From positions 1 to 40,995 of the forward strand of contig CAJTPO010000042.1 of the NCBI GenBank assembly GCA_910578115.1: a stretch of 40,995 bases of DNA, written 5' to 3'. Source of the DNA: an uncultured Lachnospiraceae bacterium. GTDB taxonomy: Bacteria > Bacillota > Clostridia > Lachnospirales > Lachnospiraceae. The notes beneath the pieces are model-generated. The model saw only the letters and a program-made list of their open reading frames with translations, searched no databases and was not told the DNA's origin. This document shows, one piece after another, positions 32,179-40,918 of the stretch. The position numbers and the translations under genes are program-made. How positions within the stretch are numbered: the first letter of the stretch is position 1; each line of letters begins with the position of its first letter.

Positions 32179-33489
32179 ATGAAGATAGCGGTTGCAGGAA
32201 CAGGATATGTGGGACTGGTGGCGGGTGTGTGTTTCGCGGAGAAGGGACATGAGGTCACCTGTGTGGATGTGGATGAGAAGAAGGTCAGGCTGATGGAGTC
32301 GGGTGTTTCTCCTATTTACGAGGAGGGACTGGAAGAGTTGATGCAGAAGAACAATGCCACCGGCAGACTGCACTATACGACGGATTTCCAGAGTGCCTAC
32401 AGGGATGTGGATGCCATCTTTATAGGAGTGGGTACACCGGAGCGGCCGGATGGTTCCGCGAATCTGAGCTATATCGCCACCGTGTCCAGACAGATCGCTG
32501 AGTCCGTGGAACGGGACTGCCTGGTAGTTGTCAAATCTACCGTGCCCGTAGGAACCAACGATAAGGTAGAGCAGTTTATCAGAGATTTTCTTATAAGGGA
32601 CGTTAAGATCGAGGTGGCTTCCAATCCGGAATTCCTGGCGCAGGGCTCGGCGGTACACGATACGCTGCATGCAGCGAGGATCATTATCGGTACGGAGAGC
32701 AGGGAAGCGGAGGAAGTCCTGAAGAAGATCTACGAACCGTTTGGACTGCCCATCGTATCGGTGAACAGGCGCTCGGCGGAGATGATCAAATATGCGTGCA
32801 ATGATTTCCTGGCGCTCAAGATCTCCTACATGAATGATATCGCCAATCTGTGTGAACTGGTGGGTGCGGATATAGACGCCGTGGCGAAGGGGATGAGTTA
32901 CGATGCAAGAATTGGCTCCCGTTTCCTGAATGCAGGTGTTGGGTATGGCGGAAGCTGTTTCCCGAAGGATACGAAGGCGCTTAAGTATCTGGCCAGACAG
33001 AACGGCTATAAACTGCGCACGGTGGAGGCGGCGGTGGATGTAAATGCGGAGCAGAAGACAAGGCTCTTCCATAAGGCGAGCAACCGGATGATCACTTTCC
33101 AGAATCTGAAGGTGGCAGTGCTGGGGCTTGCATTCAAGGCGGGGACGGATGACCTGCGTGAGGCGCCTTCTCTGGACAACGTGCAGTTGTTGTTGGAGAG
33201 TGGAGCCGATCTCTATGCCTATGATCCGGTAGCGGCGGATAACTTTAAGGTGAAGTATCCGGAAGGCCGGAACGAGAGAGGGACCATTTGCTATGTGAAG
33301 ACACCGGAGGAGGCACTTCAGGATGCGAATATCTGTTTCATTTTTACGGAATGGAGAGAGATCAGGAGGATCGCCCCGGCAGTCTTTCGGGAGAAGATGA
33401 GGATCCCGCTTGTGTATGACGGGCGCAATCTGTATAATCTGGACGAAATGAAAAATGCAGGGGTAGAGTACTACAGTATCGGACGATGA
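32179..33489 (+). CDS. ugd: UDP-glucose 6-dehydrogenase
   Basis: 436 residues. It oxidises UDP-glucose to UDP-glucuronate with two NAD+. The Rossmann motif is GTGYVG (7-12). The conserved TVPVGT and NPEFLAQGSAVHD segments follow. The catalytic cysteine is C260 in GVGYGGSCFPKD, with the EMIKYACNDF helix (lysine 204, asparagine 208). The C-terminal UDP-binding domain has LAFKAGTDDLREAP. It is followed by a UDP-glucuronate 4-epimerase, so the pathway continues to UDP-galacturonate. The symbol follows function; tuaD-type naming would be equally suitable. Confidence 0.95.
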   Translation: MKIAVAGTGYVGLVAGVCFAEKGHEVTCVDVDEKKVRLMESGVSPIYEEGLEELMQKNNATGRLHYTTDFQSAYRDVDAIFIGVGTPERPDGSANLSYIATVSRQIAESVERDCLVVVKSTVPVGTNDKVEQFIRDFLIRDVKIEVASNPEFLAQGSAVHDTLHAARIIIGTESREAEEVLKKIYEPFGLPIVSVNRRSAEMIKYACNDFLALKISYMNDIANLCELVGADIDAVAKGMSYDARIGSRFLNAGVGYGGSCFPKDTKALKYLARQNGYKLRTVEAAVDVNAEQKTRLFHKASNRMITFQNLKVAVLGLAFKAGTDDLREAPSLDNVQLLLESGADLYAYDPVAADNFKVKYPEGRNERGTICYVKTPEEALQDANICFIFTEWREIRRIAPAVFREKMRIPLVYDGRNLYNLDEMKNAGVEYYSIGR

Positions 33490-33547
33490 GGATCATGCAC
33501 AGAAGCGGTGTGATATGAAGTAAAACAGAAAATTACGGGGTGCAGAT

Positions 33548-34552
33548 ATGAAGCAATTGGATATTAACAAAATATATTTGGTGACAGGAGGAGCGGGATT
33601 TATCGGCTTCCATCTGTCAAAGAGCCTTCTGGAGAAGGGGGCCAGAGTGGTCGGATTCGATAATATGAATGAGTACTACGATGTGAAGCTGAAAGAGGAC
33701 CGGCTGGCTGTTCTGCGGGAGTATGAGAATTATACTTTCATCAAGGGTGATCTGGGAGACAAAGGGGATGTATTCCGACTGTTCCAGGAATATGCTCCGC
33801 AGGTGGTGGTAAATCTGGGGGCGCAGGCGGGGGTACGCTACAGTATTGACAACCCGGATGCCTATATGCGGTCCAATATGATGGGATTTTTCCATGTGTT
33901 GGAGGGCTGCCGGTATTTTCCGGTGGAGCATCTGGTATATGCTTCTTCCAGTTCAGTGTACGGCGGCAACGAGAAGATTCCCTTTTCTACGGAAGACAAG
34001 GTGGACGAGCCGGTGAGCCTGTATGCGGCGACGAAGAAATCCAATGAACTGCTGGCACATGCCTACAGCAAACTGTACCGCATACCGGTGACGGGACTTC
34101 GCTTCTTTACGGTATACGGACCTTTCGGCAGGCCGGATATGGCATATTATAAATTTACACAGAAGATTTTGGCGGGAGAACCGATCCAGATTTATAACAA
34201 CGGTGACATGTACCGGGATTTCACTTATATCGACGATATTGTCAGAGGCGTGGAAAATATTCTGTGCAATCCGCCGGAACAAAATGACAAGGGTGTCAGG
34301 TACAGGCTCTATAATATCGGGAATAATAAGCCGGAGAAATTAATGGATTATATTGAGACTCTGGAGAAATGTCTGGGCATGACGGCGGTGAAGGAGTTTC
34401 TGCCGATGCAGCCCGGTGACGTATACCAGACGTATGCGGATGTATCGGAGTTGATGAGAGATTATGATTTCAAGCCGGACACGACGATCGAAGAAGGCCT
34501 GAGCAGATTTGTGGAATGGTATCGGGCGTATTATCGTGTAGGTGCAGAATGA
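33548..34552 (+). CDS. UDP-glucuronate 4-epimerase
   Basis: 334 residues of an extended SDR. TGGAGFIG (13-20) binds NAD, and FDNMNEYYDVKLKEDRL is the stretch typical of UDP-glucuronate epimerases rather than GalE. The catalytic dyad is in YAATK (159-163), with SSSSVYGG before it and RFFTVYGPFGRPDMAYYKF after. The family interconverts UDP-glucuronate and UDP-galacturonate; the preceding ugd supplies the substrate. It ends about 100 bases before the start of the polyprenyl glycosyltransferase, in the same direction. Confidence 0.92.
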   Translation: MKQLDINKIYLVTGGAGFIGFHLSKSLLEKGARVVGFDNMNEYYDVKLKEDRLAVLREYENYTFIKGDLGDKGDVFRLFQEYAPQVVVNLGAQAGVRYSIDNPDAYMRSNMMGFFHVLEGCRYFPVEHLVYASSSSVYGGNEKIPFSTEDKVDEPVSLYAATKKSNELLAHAYSKLYRIPVTGLRFFTVYGPFGRPDMAYYKFTQKILAGEPIQIYNNGDMYRDFTYIDDIVRGVENILCNPPEQNDKGVRYRLYNIGNNKPEKLMDYIETLEKCLGMTAVKEFLPMQPGDVYQTYADVSELMRDYDFKPDTTIEEGLSRFVEWYRAYYRVGAE

Positions 34553-34655
34553 CCGAAACCGGCGTCGGTGTACACGTACCATGGTGCGGGAAAGGCTGTC
34601 GTCGGCGGTAGAGGCAGAACAGGTAGAATTTTGGAAAGAGGAGAGAAGGCAGGAT

Positions 34656-35654
34656 ATGGAGAACAACAGTACAGAGTTTAAGCAGAAGATTCCGATCTTG
34701 TATTTGGTAGTTCCCTGCTATAATGAAGAGGAAGTCATTGAGAGGTCGATGCAGGTACTGGGTGACAAGATGCGGCGTCTGCAGCGTGCAGGAAAGATTG
34801 AGGCCGGGAGTAAGGTCATGTTCGTCAATGACGGGAGCAAAGACCGTACGCTGAGACTGCTGCATACTGCGGCGAAAGAGGATGCGCTGTTCTCCGTGGT
34901 CAGTCTGGCAGGTAATTATGGACATCAGAGCGCTATTCTGGCGGGGATGATGACGGCAAAAGAGTATGCCGATGCCGTGGTGACGATCGATGCGGATTTG
35001 CAGCAGGATATCGAGGCACTGGATAAATTCATAGACAGTTATATGGCAGGGTGCGAGGTGGTGTATGGTGTCCGCAATGACAGGCATTCCGACGGCGTCT
35101 TCAAGAAGGGGAGCGCCACGCTGTATTATAATCTGATGCATTTGCTGGGAAGCCGGGTGATCACCAATCATGCGGATTACCGTCTGATGTCCAGGAAAGC
35201 ACTGGAAGCCCTGGCGGAATATCAGGAGACGAATCTGTTTCTCCGGGGGCTGATCCCGACGATGGGATTTCCCTCTGATGTTGTGTATTTCGATGTCAAG
35301 GCCAGGGAGGCGGGACATTCCAAATATACGCTCAGCAAGATGATGACGCTGGCGATGGACGGTATTACTTCCATGAGTACCAGGCCGCTCAGGATGATCA
35401 GCGTGCTGGGAATGGGGGTATGTATCTTCAGCTGTGTGATGCTTGTCATTAATCTGGTTGACTGGGCCAACGGAAACAATGTGCCTGGCTATACGACGAC
35501 CATGACTGTTTCTCTGCTGATCGGAGGTATTACGCTGCTCTCGCTGGGGATCATAGGGGAGTACATCGGTAAAATATACATGGAAACGAAACACAGGCCG
35601 AGATATATTATTGATACAATCGTGTGGAAGAAGGAGGAAGAGGAGTCGTCATGA
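34656..35654 (+). CDS. Polyprenyl-phosphate glycosyltransferase (DPM1/GtrB/CsbB-like)
   Basis: About 332 residues from ATG 34656 (GAGAAGG eight bases upstream); the open frame reaches back to 34542 inside the epimerase gene without a good site. GT2 features: VVPCYNEEEVIE, FVNDGSKDRT (56-65), and DADLQQD (112-118), the DxDLQ-x-P-like motif of dolichol-phosphate-mannose synthase relatives, here with Q-D in place of P. HADYRLMSR and GHSKYTLSKM follow. Two C-terminal membrane segments (about 247-270 and 285-308) end in a cytoplasmic tail, as in GtrB and CsbB. It would charge undecaprenyl phosphate with a sugar for use outside the membrane. It overlaps the deacetylase gene by four bases. Confidence 0.9.
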   Translation: MENNSTEFKQKIPILYLVVPCYNEEEVIERSMQVLGDKMRRLQRAGKIEAGSKVMFVNDGSKDRTLRLLHTAAKEDALFSVVSLAGNYGHQSAILAGMMTAKEYADAVVTIDADLQQDIEALDKFIDSYMAGCEVVYGVRNDRHSDGVFKKGSATLYYNLMHLLGSRVITNHADYRLMSRKALEALAEYQETNLFLRGLIPTMGFPSDVVYFDVKAREAGHSKYTLSKMMTLAMDGITSMSTRPLRMISVLGMGVCIFSCVMLVINLVDWANGNNVPGYTTTMTVSLLIGGITLLSLGIIGEYIGKIYMETKHRPRYIIDTIVWKKEEEESS

Positions 35655-36577
35655 TGAAAACGGATATACATGCAGACGATTATGCATTGACGGTCAATAC
35701 CTCCAGGGATATGCTGGCCTGTATGGAAAAGGGACAGCTGGACAGCATCAGCATTGTACCGAATATGTCCTGCTTCGAAGAGTGTATGGAATTGTTGTAT
35801 GAAGCGATTCCGCGGCTGCCTTTCCTGCCGGCAATGTCCGTGCATCTGGACTTTGTGGAGGGGCGGTGTCTTGCGGGAGCCGGACAGGTACCGCTTCTTG
35901 CAGACCGGGCCACTTCCCTGATGAAATTATCATGGGGCGGATTGTTTGCACTGTCCTGTCAGCGATGGAAGAAAGGCGCGGCCAAAGAACAGCTGCGGGC
36001 AGAGATCAGAGCGCAGATCGAAGCAGTGAACGCGGCAGTAAAACGGGCGTTGGAGATTGCGGCAGCGGCAGGAGTTGCCTGCGGCCAGAAGGGAATTCGG
36101 ATTGATTCTCATCAGCATGCCCATATGATCCCTGTCGTCTGGGAGGCGCTGATCGAAGTGATCGCGGAAGAAGGATATACGGTGGAGTACATTCGCAATT
36201 CCAGAGAGATGCTGAAAGAATTTGTTATGAAGCCGTCGCTTTGGCGCACCTATCGTCCGGTCAATTTCGTGAAGAACAGGCTGCTTTTTCTCTATTCCCG
36301 CAAGGTGGACCGTTATGGAGCTGCCCATGGGATGGAGCGGATGTACCTGTGGGGACTTGTGATGAGCGGACATATGGACTATGAGAGAATTAAGGCCCTG
36401 TATCCGCAGATAGCGGCCAGAGCCGAAAAGGAAGGCCGGACATTGGAGATCCTGTTTCATCCCGGCCTAACCCTGCCGGAGGAAGTGACGGAGGAGATGG
36501 GAGAAGAGGCGGCGAAAGACTTCTATCTGCGGCCGGATCGGCATGTGGAGATGGAAGCCGTGGGGAAAATACATTAG
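35651..36577 (+). CDS. YdjC/ChbG-family carbohydrate deacetylase
   Basis: 309 residues. Members remove N-acetyl groups from chito-oligosaccharides or related sugars using a metal. Metal and catalytic residues are visible: HADD at 7-10 (NADD in most relatives), the VHLDF histidine (H65), DSHQH (152-156) and LFHPG near residue 275. The start ATG 35651 shares four bases with the stop of the polyprenyl glycosyltransferase, with GGAGG and GAGG sites just upstream. This indicates tight coupling and suggests that the substrate is the polyprenyl-phosphate sugar made by that enzyme, much as ArnC is paired with the deformylase ArnD. The stop overlaps the convergent SGNH gene. Confidence 0.88.
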   Translation: MMKTDIHADDYALTVNTSRDMLACMEKGQLDSISIVPNMSCFEECMELLYEAIPRLPFLPAMSVHLDFVEGRCLAGAGQVPLLADRATSLMKLSWGGLFALSCQRWKKGAAKEQLRAEIRAQIEAVNAAVKRALEIAAAAGVACGQKGIRIDSHQHAHMIPVVWEALIEVIAEEGYTVEYIRNSREMLKEFVMKPSLWRTYRPVNFVKNRLLFLYSRKVDRYGAAHGMERMYLWGLVMSGHMDYERIKALYPQIAARAEKEGRTLEILFHPGLTLPEEVTEEMGEEAAKDFYLRPDRHVEMEAVGKIH

Positions 36578-37533
36578 TGAAAGCGTTTCAGCTCTTCCAC
36601 TTCCTCCCATAACAGGCCCGAGAAGTATGCTGCACCGGCCTCGTTGAGATGATCGGAGTCTGAGAAATACTCAAGATTTTCCCGAAATCTGCTGTCGTTT
36701 GAGTAATCGTAGTATCGGGTTCCTGTCTCGGCCGCTATTGTGTTGACGGTCGTCTGAAATTCGTTCAGGAAGTCTTCCGGGATCAGATCCGTGTAGTATT
36801 TGGAAAAGGGTGTGGTGATAAGCACGGGTGTGATCTCGTGCCCGTAGCAATAGTCAATAATGGCATACAGCTCCTCGATCCGTTCCGGGAGAAAATACGC
36901 GTCTTTGTTATCAAAATGCCTGCTGTAACGTTCCTGTGCTCTTCTTGCGAACTCGGCAACATCGATCCCGGTATCGGCAGCATGTGCGATCAGGGCCGGA
37001 TTGATATTGGGAAAAAGTTTCAGGAGATCTTCTCCGGCGGAGAGGATGGGCAGTCTGTTGGTGATCAGGTCAACATAGGGATCGTAATCCGGAATAAATT
37101 CTGCAGGCAGGAAGTGATAATAGCGCAGGCTCATGGCCTCGGCTTCCGCTTCGTTGACCACCTCATTGTTGAAGGAGAAATAGGATACGGGAATGAAGAG
37201 AACACTGTTGGTCTCCATGTACTGTCCGTATGCTTTCAAAAGCGCGTAGTCGTAGTCGTAACTTTGACTGGTGTTGGCGAAGTTAAAGCATATATATCCC
37301 CGCGACCGGATATCGTTATAGTCGAAATCATAGGCGCCGTGGGAGCTGCCCAGATTGCCCACATGGATTTCACAATACTCCCGTCCCAATGAGTCAAATT
37401 TAACAACGTCCTGGTATTTCTGCCTGTCGATCTTCTTATAAGGCTCATTCATCACACAGATGATGAGGATTGCAGCCGCCGGGATCAGAATACATTTCAA
37501 TGCAAAACGTACGATATCTAGTCTGGATTTCAT
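36574..37533 (-). CDS. SGNH-type O-acyltransferase partner of MBOAT (AlgJ/DltD-like)
   Basis: 319 residues. The start at 37533 has GAGGAAC upstream. An N-terminal signal-anchor (about 10-28) places the rest outside the membrane. The catalytic signature of SGNH hydrolases is present: VGNLGSSHGAYDF with the nucleophile serine at 63 or 64, and the C-terminal DSDH (292-295) giving Asp and His of the triad. Such proteins take an acyl group passed through an MBOAT partner and put it on a polysaccharide. The MBOAT gene lies directly upstream on the same strand with a gap of about 100 bases. Its stop overlaps that of the convergent YdjC gene, with no terminator between. Confidence 0.85.
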   Translation of the reverse strand: MKSRLDIVRFALKCILIPAAAILIICVMNEPYKKIDRQKYQDVVKFDSLGREYCEIHVGNLGSSHGAYDFDYNDIRSRGYICFNFANTSQSYDYDYALLKAYGQYMETNSVLFIPVSYFSFNNEVVNEAEAEAMSLRYYHFLPAEFIPDYDPYVDLITNRLPILSAGEDLLKLFPNINPALIAHAADTGIDVAEFARRAQERYSRHFDNKDAYFLPERIEELYAIIDYCYGHEITPVLITTPFSKYYTDLIPEDFLNEFQTTVNTIAAETGTRYYDYSNDSRFRENLEYFSDSDHLNEAGAAYFSGLLWEEVEELKRFH

Positions 37534-37634
37534 TTTGTTCCTCGTTTCTACGCTGCTTTATGGCAAAGTCAAAATGGCCTGCGGGTTTGTGAAAGGCAGC
37601 GCGCAGACACAAACTCCATGATTCTTAAATTTGC

Positions 37635-39080
37635 TCAGAATTTGAAATAGATAAACTCGGTCGCCACATTCTTGGGGGCGAAGAGTGCGATCATGACCAG
37701 GAACAGCACGTAAACGGGCCAGCGGATAAAGCATTTCTGCCGGGACAGTGCGTTGATTACATCCCCTTTGAGGGAAGCAAGGTCGTAGACGGCAAGTAAC
37801 ATGACGCTGAGAAGCATGCCGATGGCCACAAGTGGGGAGATCCCCAGGCATACGATGCCGGTCTGCAGATAATTCAATGGTCTTTCGATATCCCAGAAGA
37901 GCCGGGAGAGAATCCACATTGCATCCTGTATGCTGTTTGCCCGGAAGAAGATCCAGGTAAAGCACAGCAGGAGAAAGGTGATGGGAAGCTGCCACCAGTG
38001 TCTGCGGCGCTTTACTTCCACACCGTGCCTTTTTCCGGGAAAAAGGAGTGTCTCGACAATCTGCAGCAATCCGTGGATACCACCCCAGAGGATATAGGTC
38101 AGGCTGCTTCCATGCCAGAAGCCGCTGACGAGAAAGGTTATGAGCAGATTCAGGCAGTGGCGCCATTTCGCAGTCCTGTTTCCGCCAAGCGGGATATATA
38201 CATAATCCCGGAACCATGTTGAGAGAGAGATGTGCCAGCGGCTCCAGAATTCCCGGATGGAGAAAGAGAGATACGGGCTTTTGAAATTTGTCATCAGCTC
38301 AATGCCGAACAATCTGGCACAGCCGATGGCGATATCGGAATAACCGGAGAAATCACAGTATATTTCGATGGCAAACATCAGCGTTGCAACAAGGAAGGCC
38401 AGTCCGACATAGGATTGCGCATTATCGTATACATTATTGACAGTAGCGGCAAAGACGTCGGCGATCACCAGCTTCTTAAAATATCCCCAGACCATCAGCT
38501 TCAGCCCGTAGGTCACGTTTTCATAGACGAAGGGGCGTTCCTTCCTGTACTGCGGCAGGAGGCTTTCCGCTCTGCCGATAGGGCCGGACAGAAGCTGCGG
38601 AAAGAAGGAGACGAACAGTGCATAGTAGCCGAAATGTCGTTCCGCCCTGCACTTACCGCGATAGACGTCGATCAGATAGCCCATGGATTGGAAGAAATAG
38701 AAGGAAACGCCTGCCGGCAGCAGGAGCGTCAGTGTGAGCGGCTGTAAGGACAGTTTTCCGGCGGCGATCATTTCATTGAGGCGGCCAATCACCGGAGCTG
38801 CTGTCTTATACAGCAGAAGGATCAGGACCAGAGGGAGTATGCCTGAAAACAGACAGAGTTTCCTCCGGGCTGCGGCGGGTGTCCGCTCCAGCGTGCGTGC
38901 CAGCGTGTAGGTGAGCACGGTGGTGAACAGCAGCAGCAGGCCGTATCCTGGATGAAGATTCATGTAGAAAGCGTAACTGGCTGCCAGCAGAAAAAGCCAG
39001 CGGTATTTGTGCGGTACGAGATAGTACAGTATGAATACGATCGGCAGAAATATGGCAAAAGCCATGGAGTTGAACAGCAT
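37635..39080 (-). CDS. MBOAT O-acyltransferase (AlgI/PatA/DltB-like)
   Basis: 481 residues with a membrane-embedded MBOAT fold of about 11 segments. Diagnostic motifs are DFSGYSDIAIG (243-253), FWSRWHISLSTWFRDYVY (278-295), the catalytic histidine in SGFWHGSSLTY (H323) and a second in GGIHGLLQ (H336). AlgI-type enzymes move acyl groups, usually acetyl, across the membrane onto a partner. The following SGNH gene is the expected partner. ATG 39080 has AAGGAG at the correct distance, and a good promoter lies upstream. It diverges from a second MBOAT gene. Confidence 0.94.
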   Translation of the reverse strand: MLFNSMAFAIFLPIVFILYYLVPHKYRWLFLLAASYAFYMNLHPGYGLLLLFTTVLTYTLARTLERTPAAARRKLCLFSGILPLVLILLLYKTAAPVIGRLNEMIAAGKLSLQPLTLTLLLPAGVSFYFFQSMGYLIDVYRGKCRAERHFGYYALFVSFFPQLLSGPIGRAESLLPQYRKERPFVYENVTYGLKLMVWGYFKKLVIADVFAATVNNVYDNAQSYVGLAFLVATLMFAIEIYCDFSGYSDIAIGCARLFGIELMTNFKSPYLSFSIREFWSRWHISLSTWFRDYVYIPLGGNRTAKWRHCLNLLITFLVSGFWHGSSLTYILWGGIHGLLQIVETLLFPGKRHGVEVKRRRHWWQLPITFLLLCFTWIFFRANSIQDAMWILSRLFWDIERPLNYLQTGIVCLGISPLVAIGMLLSVMLLAVYDLASLKGDVINALSRQKCFIRWPVYVLFLVMIALFAPKNVATEFIYFKF

Positions 39081-39382
39081 AGGACAGTCTCCTTAACATT
39101 GTAGTATCTATATTTCAGGTATTATTTTGAGCGTTTAACGGCTTTATTCTACTGCAATTTCCTTAATTATGCAATTAAGTATTTGACTGCCCGGAGTGAT
39201 TTAAGAAAAATGTAAGAATTACCAGCAGTTTTTTATAAAATAACAAAAAATGTGACAAATAATTGTACATGATAAAAAGTAGAAAAAACGAAGGGTATAT
39301 GATACTATTATGATGTTGCGGGAAAGCGGACGGTGAAGCCGGAATGGACAAACAGTCGGAAATGTTATAATTGGAGCGTTAG
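39081..39382. promoter_or_regulatory. Divergent regulatory gap between two MBOAT genes
   Basis: About 300 AT-rich bases with no ORF. A perfect palindrome CTTAATT-ATGC-AATTAAG (39162-39179) overlaps the -35 of the reverse MBOAT promoter and could be an operator. On the forward strand TTGACT (39183-39188) is a good -35, but the -10 at the right distance (AAAAAT) is poor, and GATACT at 39301 has no clear -35. Which one drives the forward gene is undecided. Confidence 0.45.
39146..39174 (-). promoter_or_regulatory. Promoter of the MBOAT/SGNH gene pair
   Basis: On the reverse strand, TTGCAT (39169-39174), exactly 17 bases, TAGAAT (39146-39151). The leader to the ATG at 39080 is about 60 bases. 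Confidence 0.6.
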
Positions 39383-40918
39383 ATGGGTATCACATCATTT
39401 TATTTTTTATGTTTTTTTGCTGGAATCTTAATACTGTATTATATGATCCCCGGTAAATTACAATGGGGACTGCTGCTTCTTGGCAGCGTGGCATACTATC
39501 TGTTGAGCGGCAATGGTATTCTGATACTTTATCCGGTCGTCTCGGTGACGGCCTGTTATGCGGGAACCCGTCTGCTGCTGCACTCGCCGGCGGAAGCCGT
39601 GAACAGACGCCGGTGGATCCTGGCGGTGACGGTTCTGATCAATATCGGGATATTGGTGGTGCTTAAGTATGTGAACTTCGGAATCTATACAATTGACGGT
39701 ATTGCCCGTATGCTTGGCAGTTCGGAGACACTGATCCGGAGCGTGGATTTTCTCATTCCGCTGGGCGTATCGTTCTATACCTTTTCCTTACTGGGATATG
39801 TGGTGGATGTGTATTACGGGATTGCCAGGCCACAGGAGAATTATCTGAAGCTGCTGCTGTACGGGATGTATTTTCCGGTGATCCTGTCCGGGCCGATTCT
39901 TAAGTACAGAGAGCACGGGGAACAGTTCTTTGCGCCGCACAGATTTGAGTATCACCGGGTAGCCCGCGGATTGCAGCGTATGGTGTGGGGATTCTTTAAG
40001 AAGCTGGTGATCGCGGAGCGGCTGGGTACGCTGGTGGATACCGTATATGGCGGATACACGGAGTATCCCGGGGCGTATATTTGGGTGGCTACGGCGTGCT
40101 ATGCATTTCAGCTTTATACCGACTTTTCAGGCTGTATGGACATTGTGCTGGGAATGTCGGAGAGTCTGGGAATCATACTGCCGGAGAATTTTCAGACGCC
40201 GTTCTTTGCAAAAAGTATTGCGGAATATTGGCGCAGATGGCATATTACGCTGGGTGTCTGGATGAAGGACTATGTATTCTATCCGGTACTGCGCACCCGT
40301 TTTTTTACGGATCTGAATAAATCGTGGCGGGAGCGGTTCGGCAGGAAAAAGGGGAAACAGTATGCCACTTTTGCAGCGATGTTTCTTCTCTGGCTGACGG
40401 TGGGGATCTGGCATGGCGGCGACTGGAAGTTTGTGATCGGTTCCGGCCTTCTGCACTGGGTCTATATCGTGTCGGAAGAACTGCTGGCTCCGGTCTGCGG
40501 ACAGATTATGAATAAGCTGCACATCGACCCGGAGGGGAGAGGGATCGGACTGCTCCGTAATCTGAGGACTTTCCTGCTTGTATGTATCGGCGATCTGTTT
40601 TTCCGGGCCGCATCGGTGAAAGATGCCTTCGCCATGCTGGGCGAAGCGGTGTCGGTGTGGAATCTTTCGATCCTGTGGAATGGCTCGCTGTTGGAATTGG
40701 GGCTGGAGTGGGAGGAACTGGTCGTTGTGCTGTGTGCGCTGCTGCTGTTGTACGGGGTATCATTGGCACAGCAGAAGGGTTCGATCAGGGACCGGATCGG
40801 TGCCAGAGCGCTGCCGATTCGCTGGATCCTGTGGTATGCGCTGCTCTTCGGAGTGATCTTGTTCGGGTGTTACGGACCGGGATATAGTGCCGGAGAATTT
40901 ATTTATCAGGGATTTTAA
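39383..40918 (+). CDS. Second MBOAT O-acyltransferase
   Basis: 511 residues; the start has GGAG eight bases upstream. MBOAT motifs: DFSGCMDIVLG (247-257), EYWRRWHITLGVWMKDYVFYP (281-301, the family core), the catalytic GIWHGGDWK (H344) and HWVYIV (H358). It is longer than its divergent neighbour owing to a charged cytoplasmic loop, RTRFFTDLNKSWRERFGRKKG (304-324, abridged in family members that have PLGG here). It is closer to the DltB/PatA side and may use a different acceptor. No SGNH partner follows within the window; one may lie beyond the right edge. Confidence 0.92.
   Translation: MGITSFYFLCFFAGILILYYMIPGKLQWGLLLLGSVAYYLLSGNGILILYPVVSVTACYAGTRLLLHSPAEAVNRRRWILAVTVLINIGILVVLKYVNFGIYTIDGIARMLGSSETLIRSVDFLIPLGVSFYTFSLLGYVVDVYYGIARPQENYLKLLLYGMYFPVILSGPILKYREHGEQFFAPHRFEYHRVARGLQRMVWGFFKKLVIAERLGTLVDTVYGGYTEYPGAYIWVATACYAFQLYTDFSGCMDIVLGMSESLGIILPENFQTPFFAKSIAEYWRRWHITLGVWMKDYVFYPVLRTRFFTDLNKSWRERFGRKKGKQYATFAAMFLLWLTVGIWHGGDWKFVIGSGLLHWVYIVSEELLAPVCGQIMNKLHIDPEGRGIGLLRNLRTFLLVCIGDLFFRAASVKDAFAMLGEAVSVWNLSILWNGSLLELGLEWEELVVVLCALLLLYGVSLAQQKGSIRDRIGARALPIRWILWYALLFGVILFGCYGPGYSAGEFIYQGF

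Noticed and set aside
32038..33072. 344-codon reverse-strand ORF
   Set aside because: Antisense to ugd, whose motifs are complete on the forward strand.
34470..35594. 374-codon reverse-strand ORF
   Set aside because: Antisense to the polyprenyl-phosphate glycosyltransferase, with histidine/arginine/proline-rich nonsense composition.
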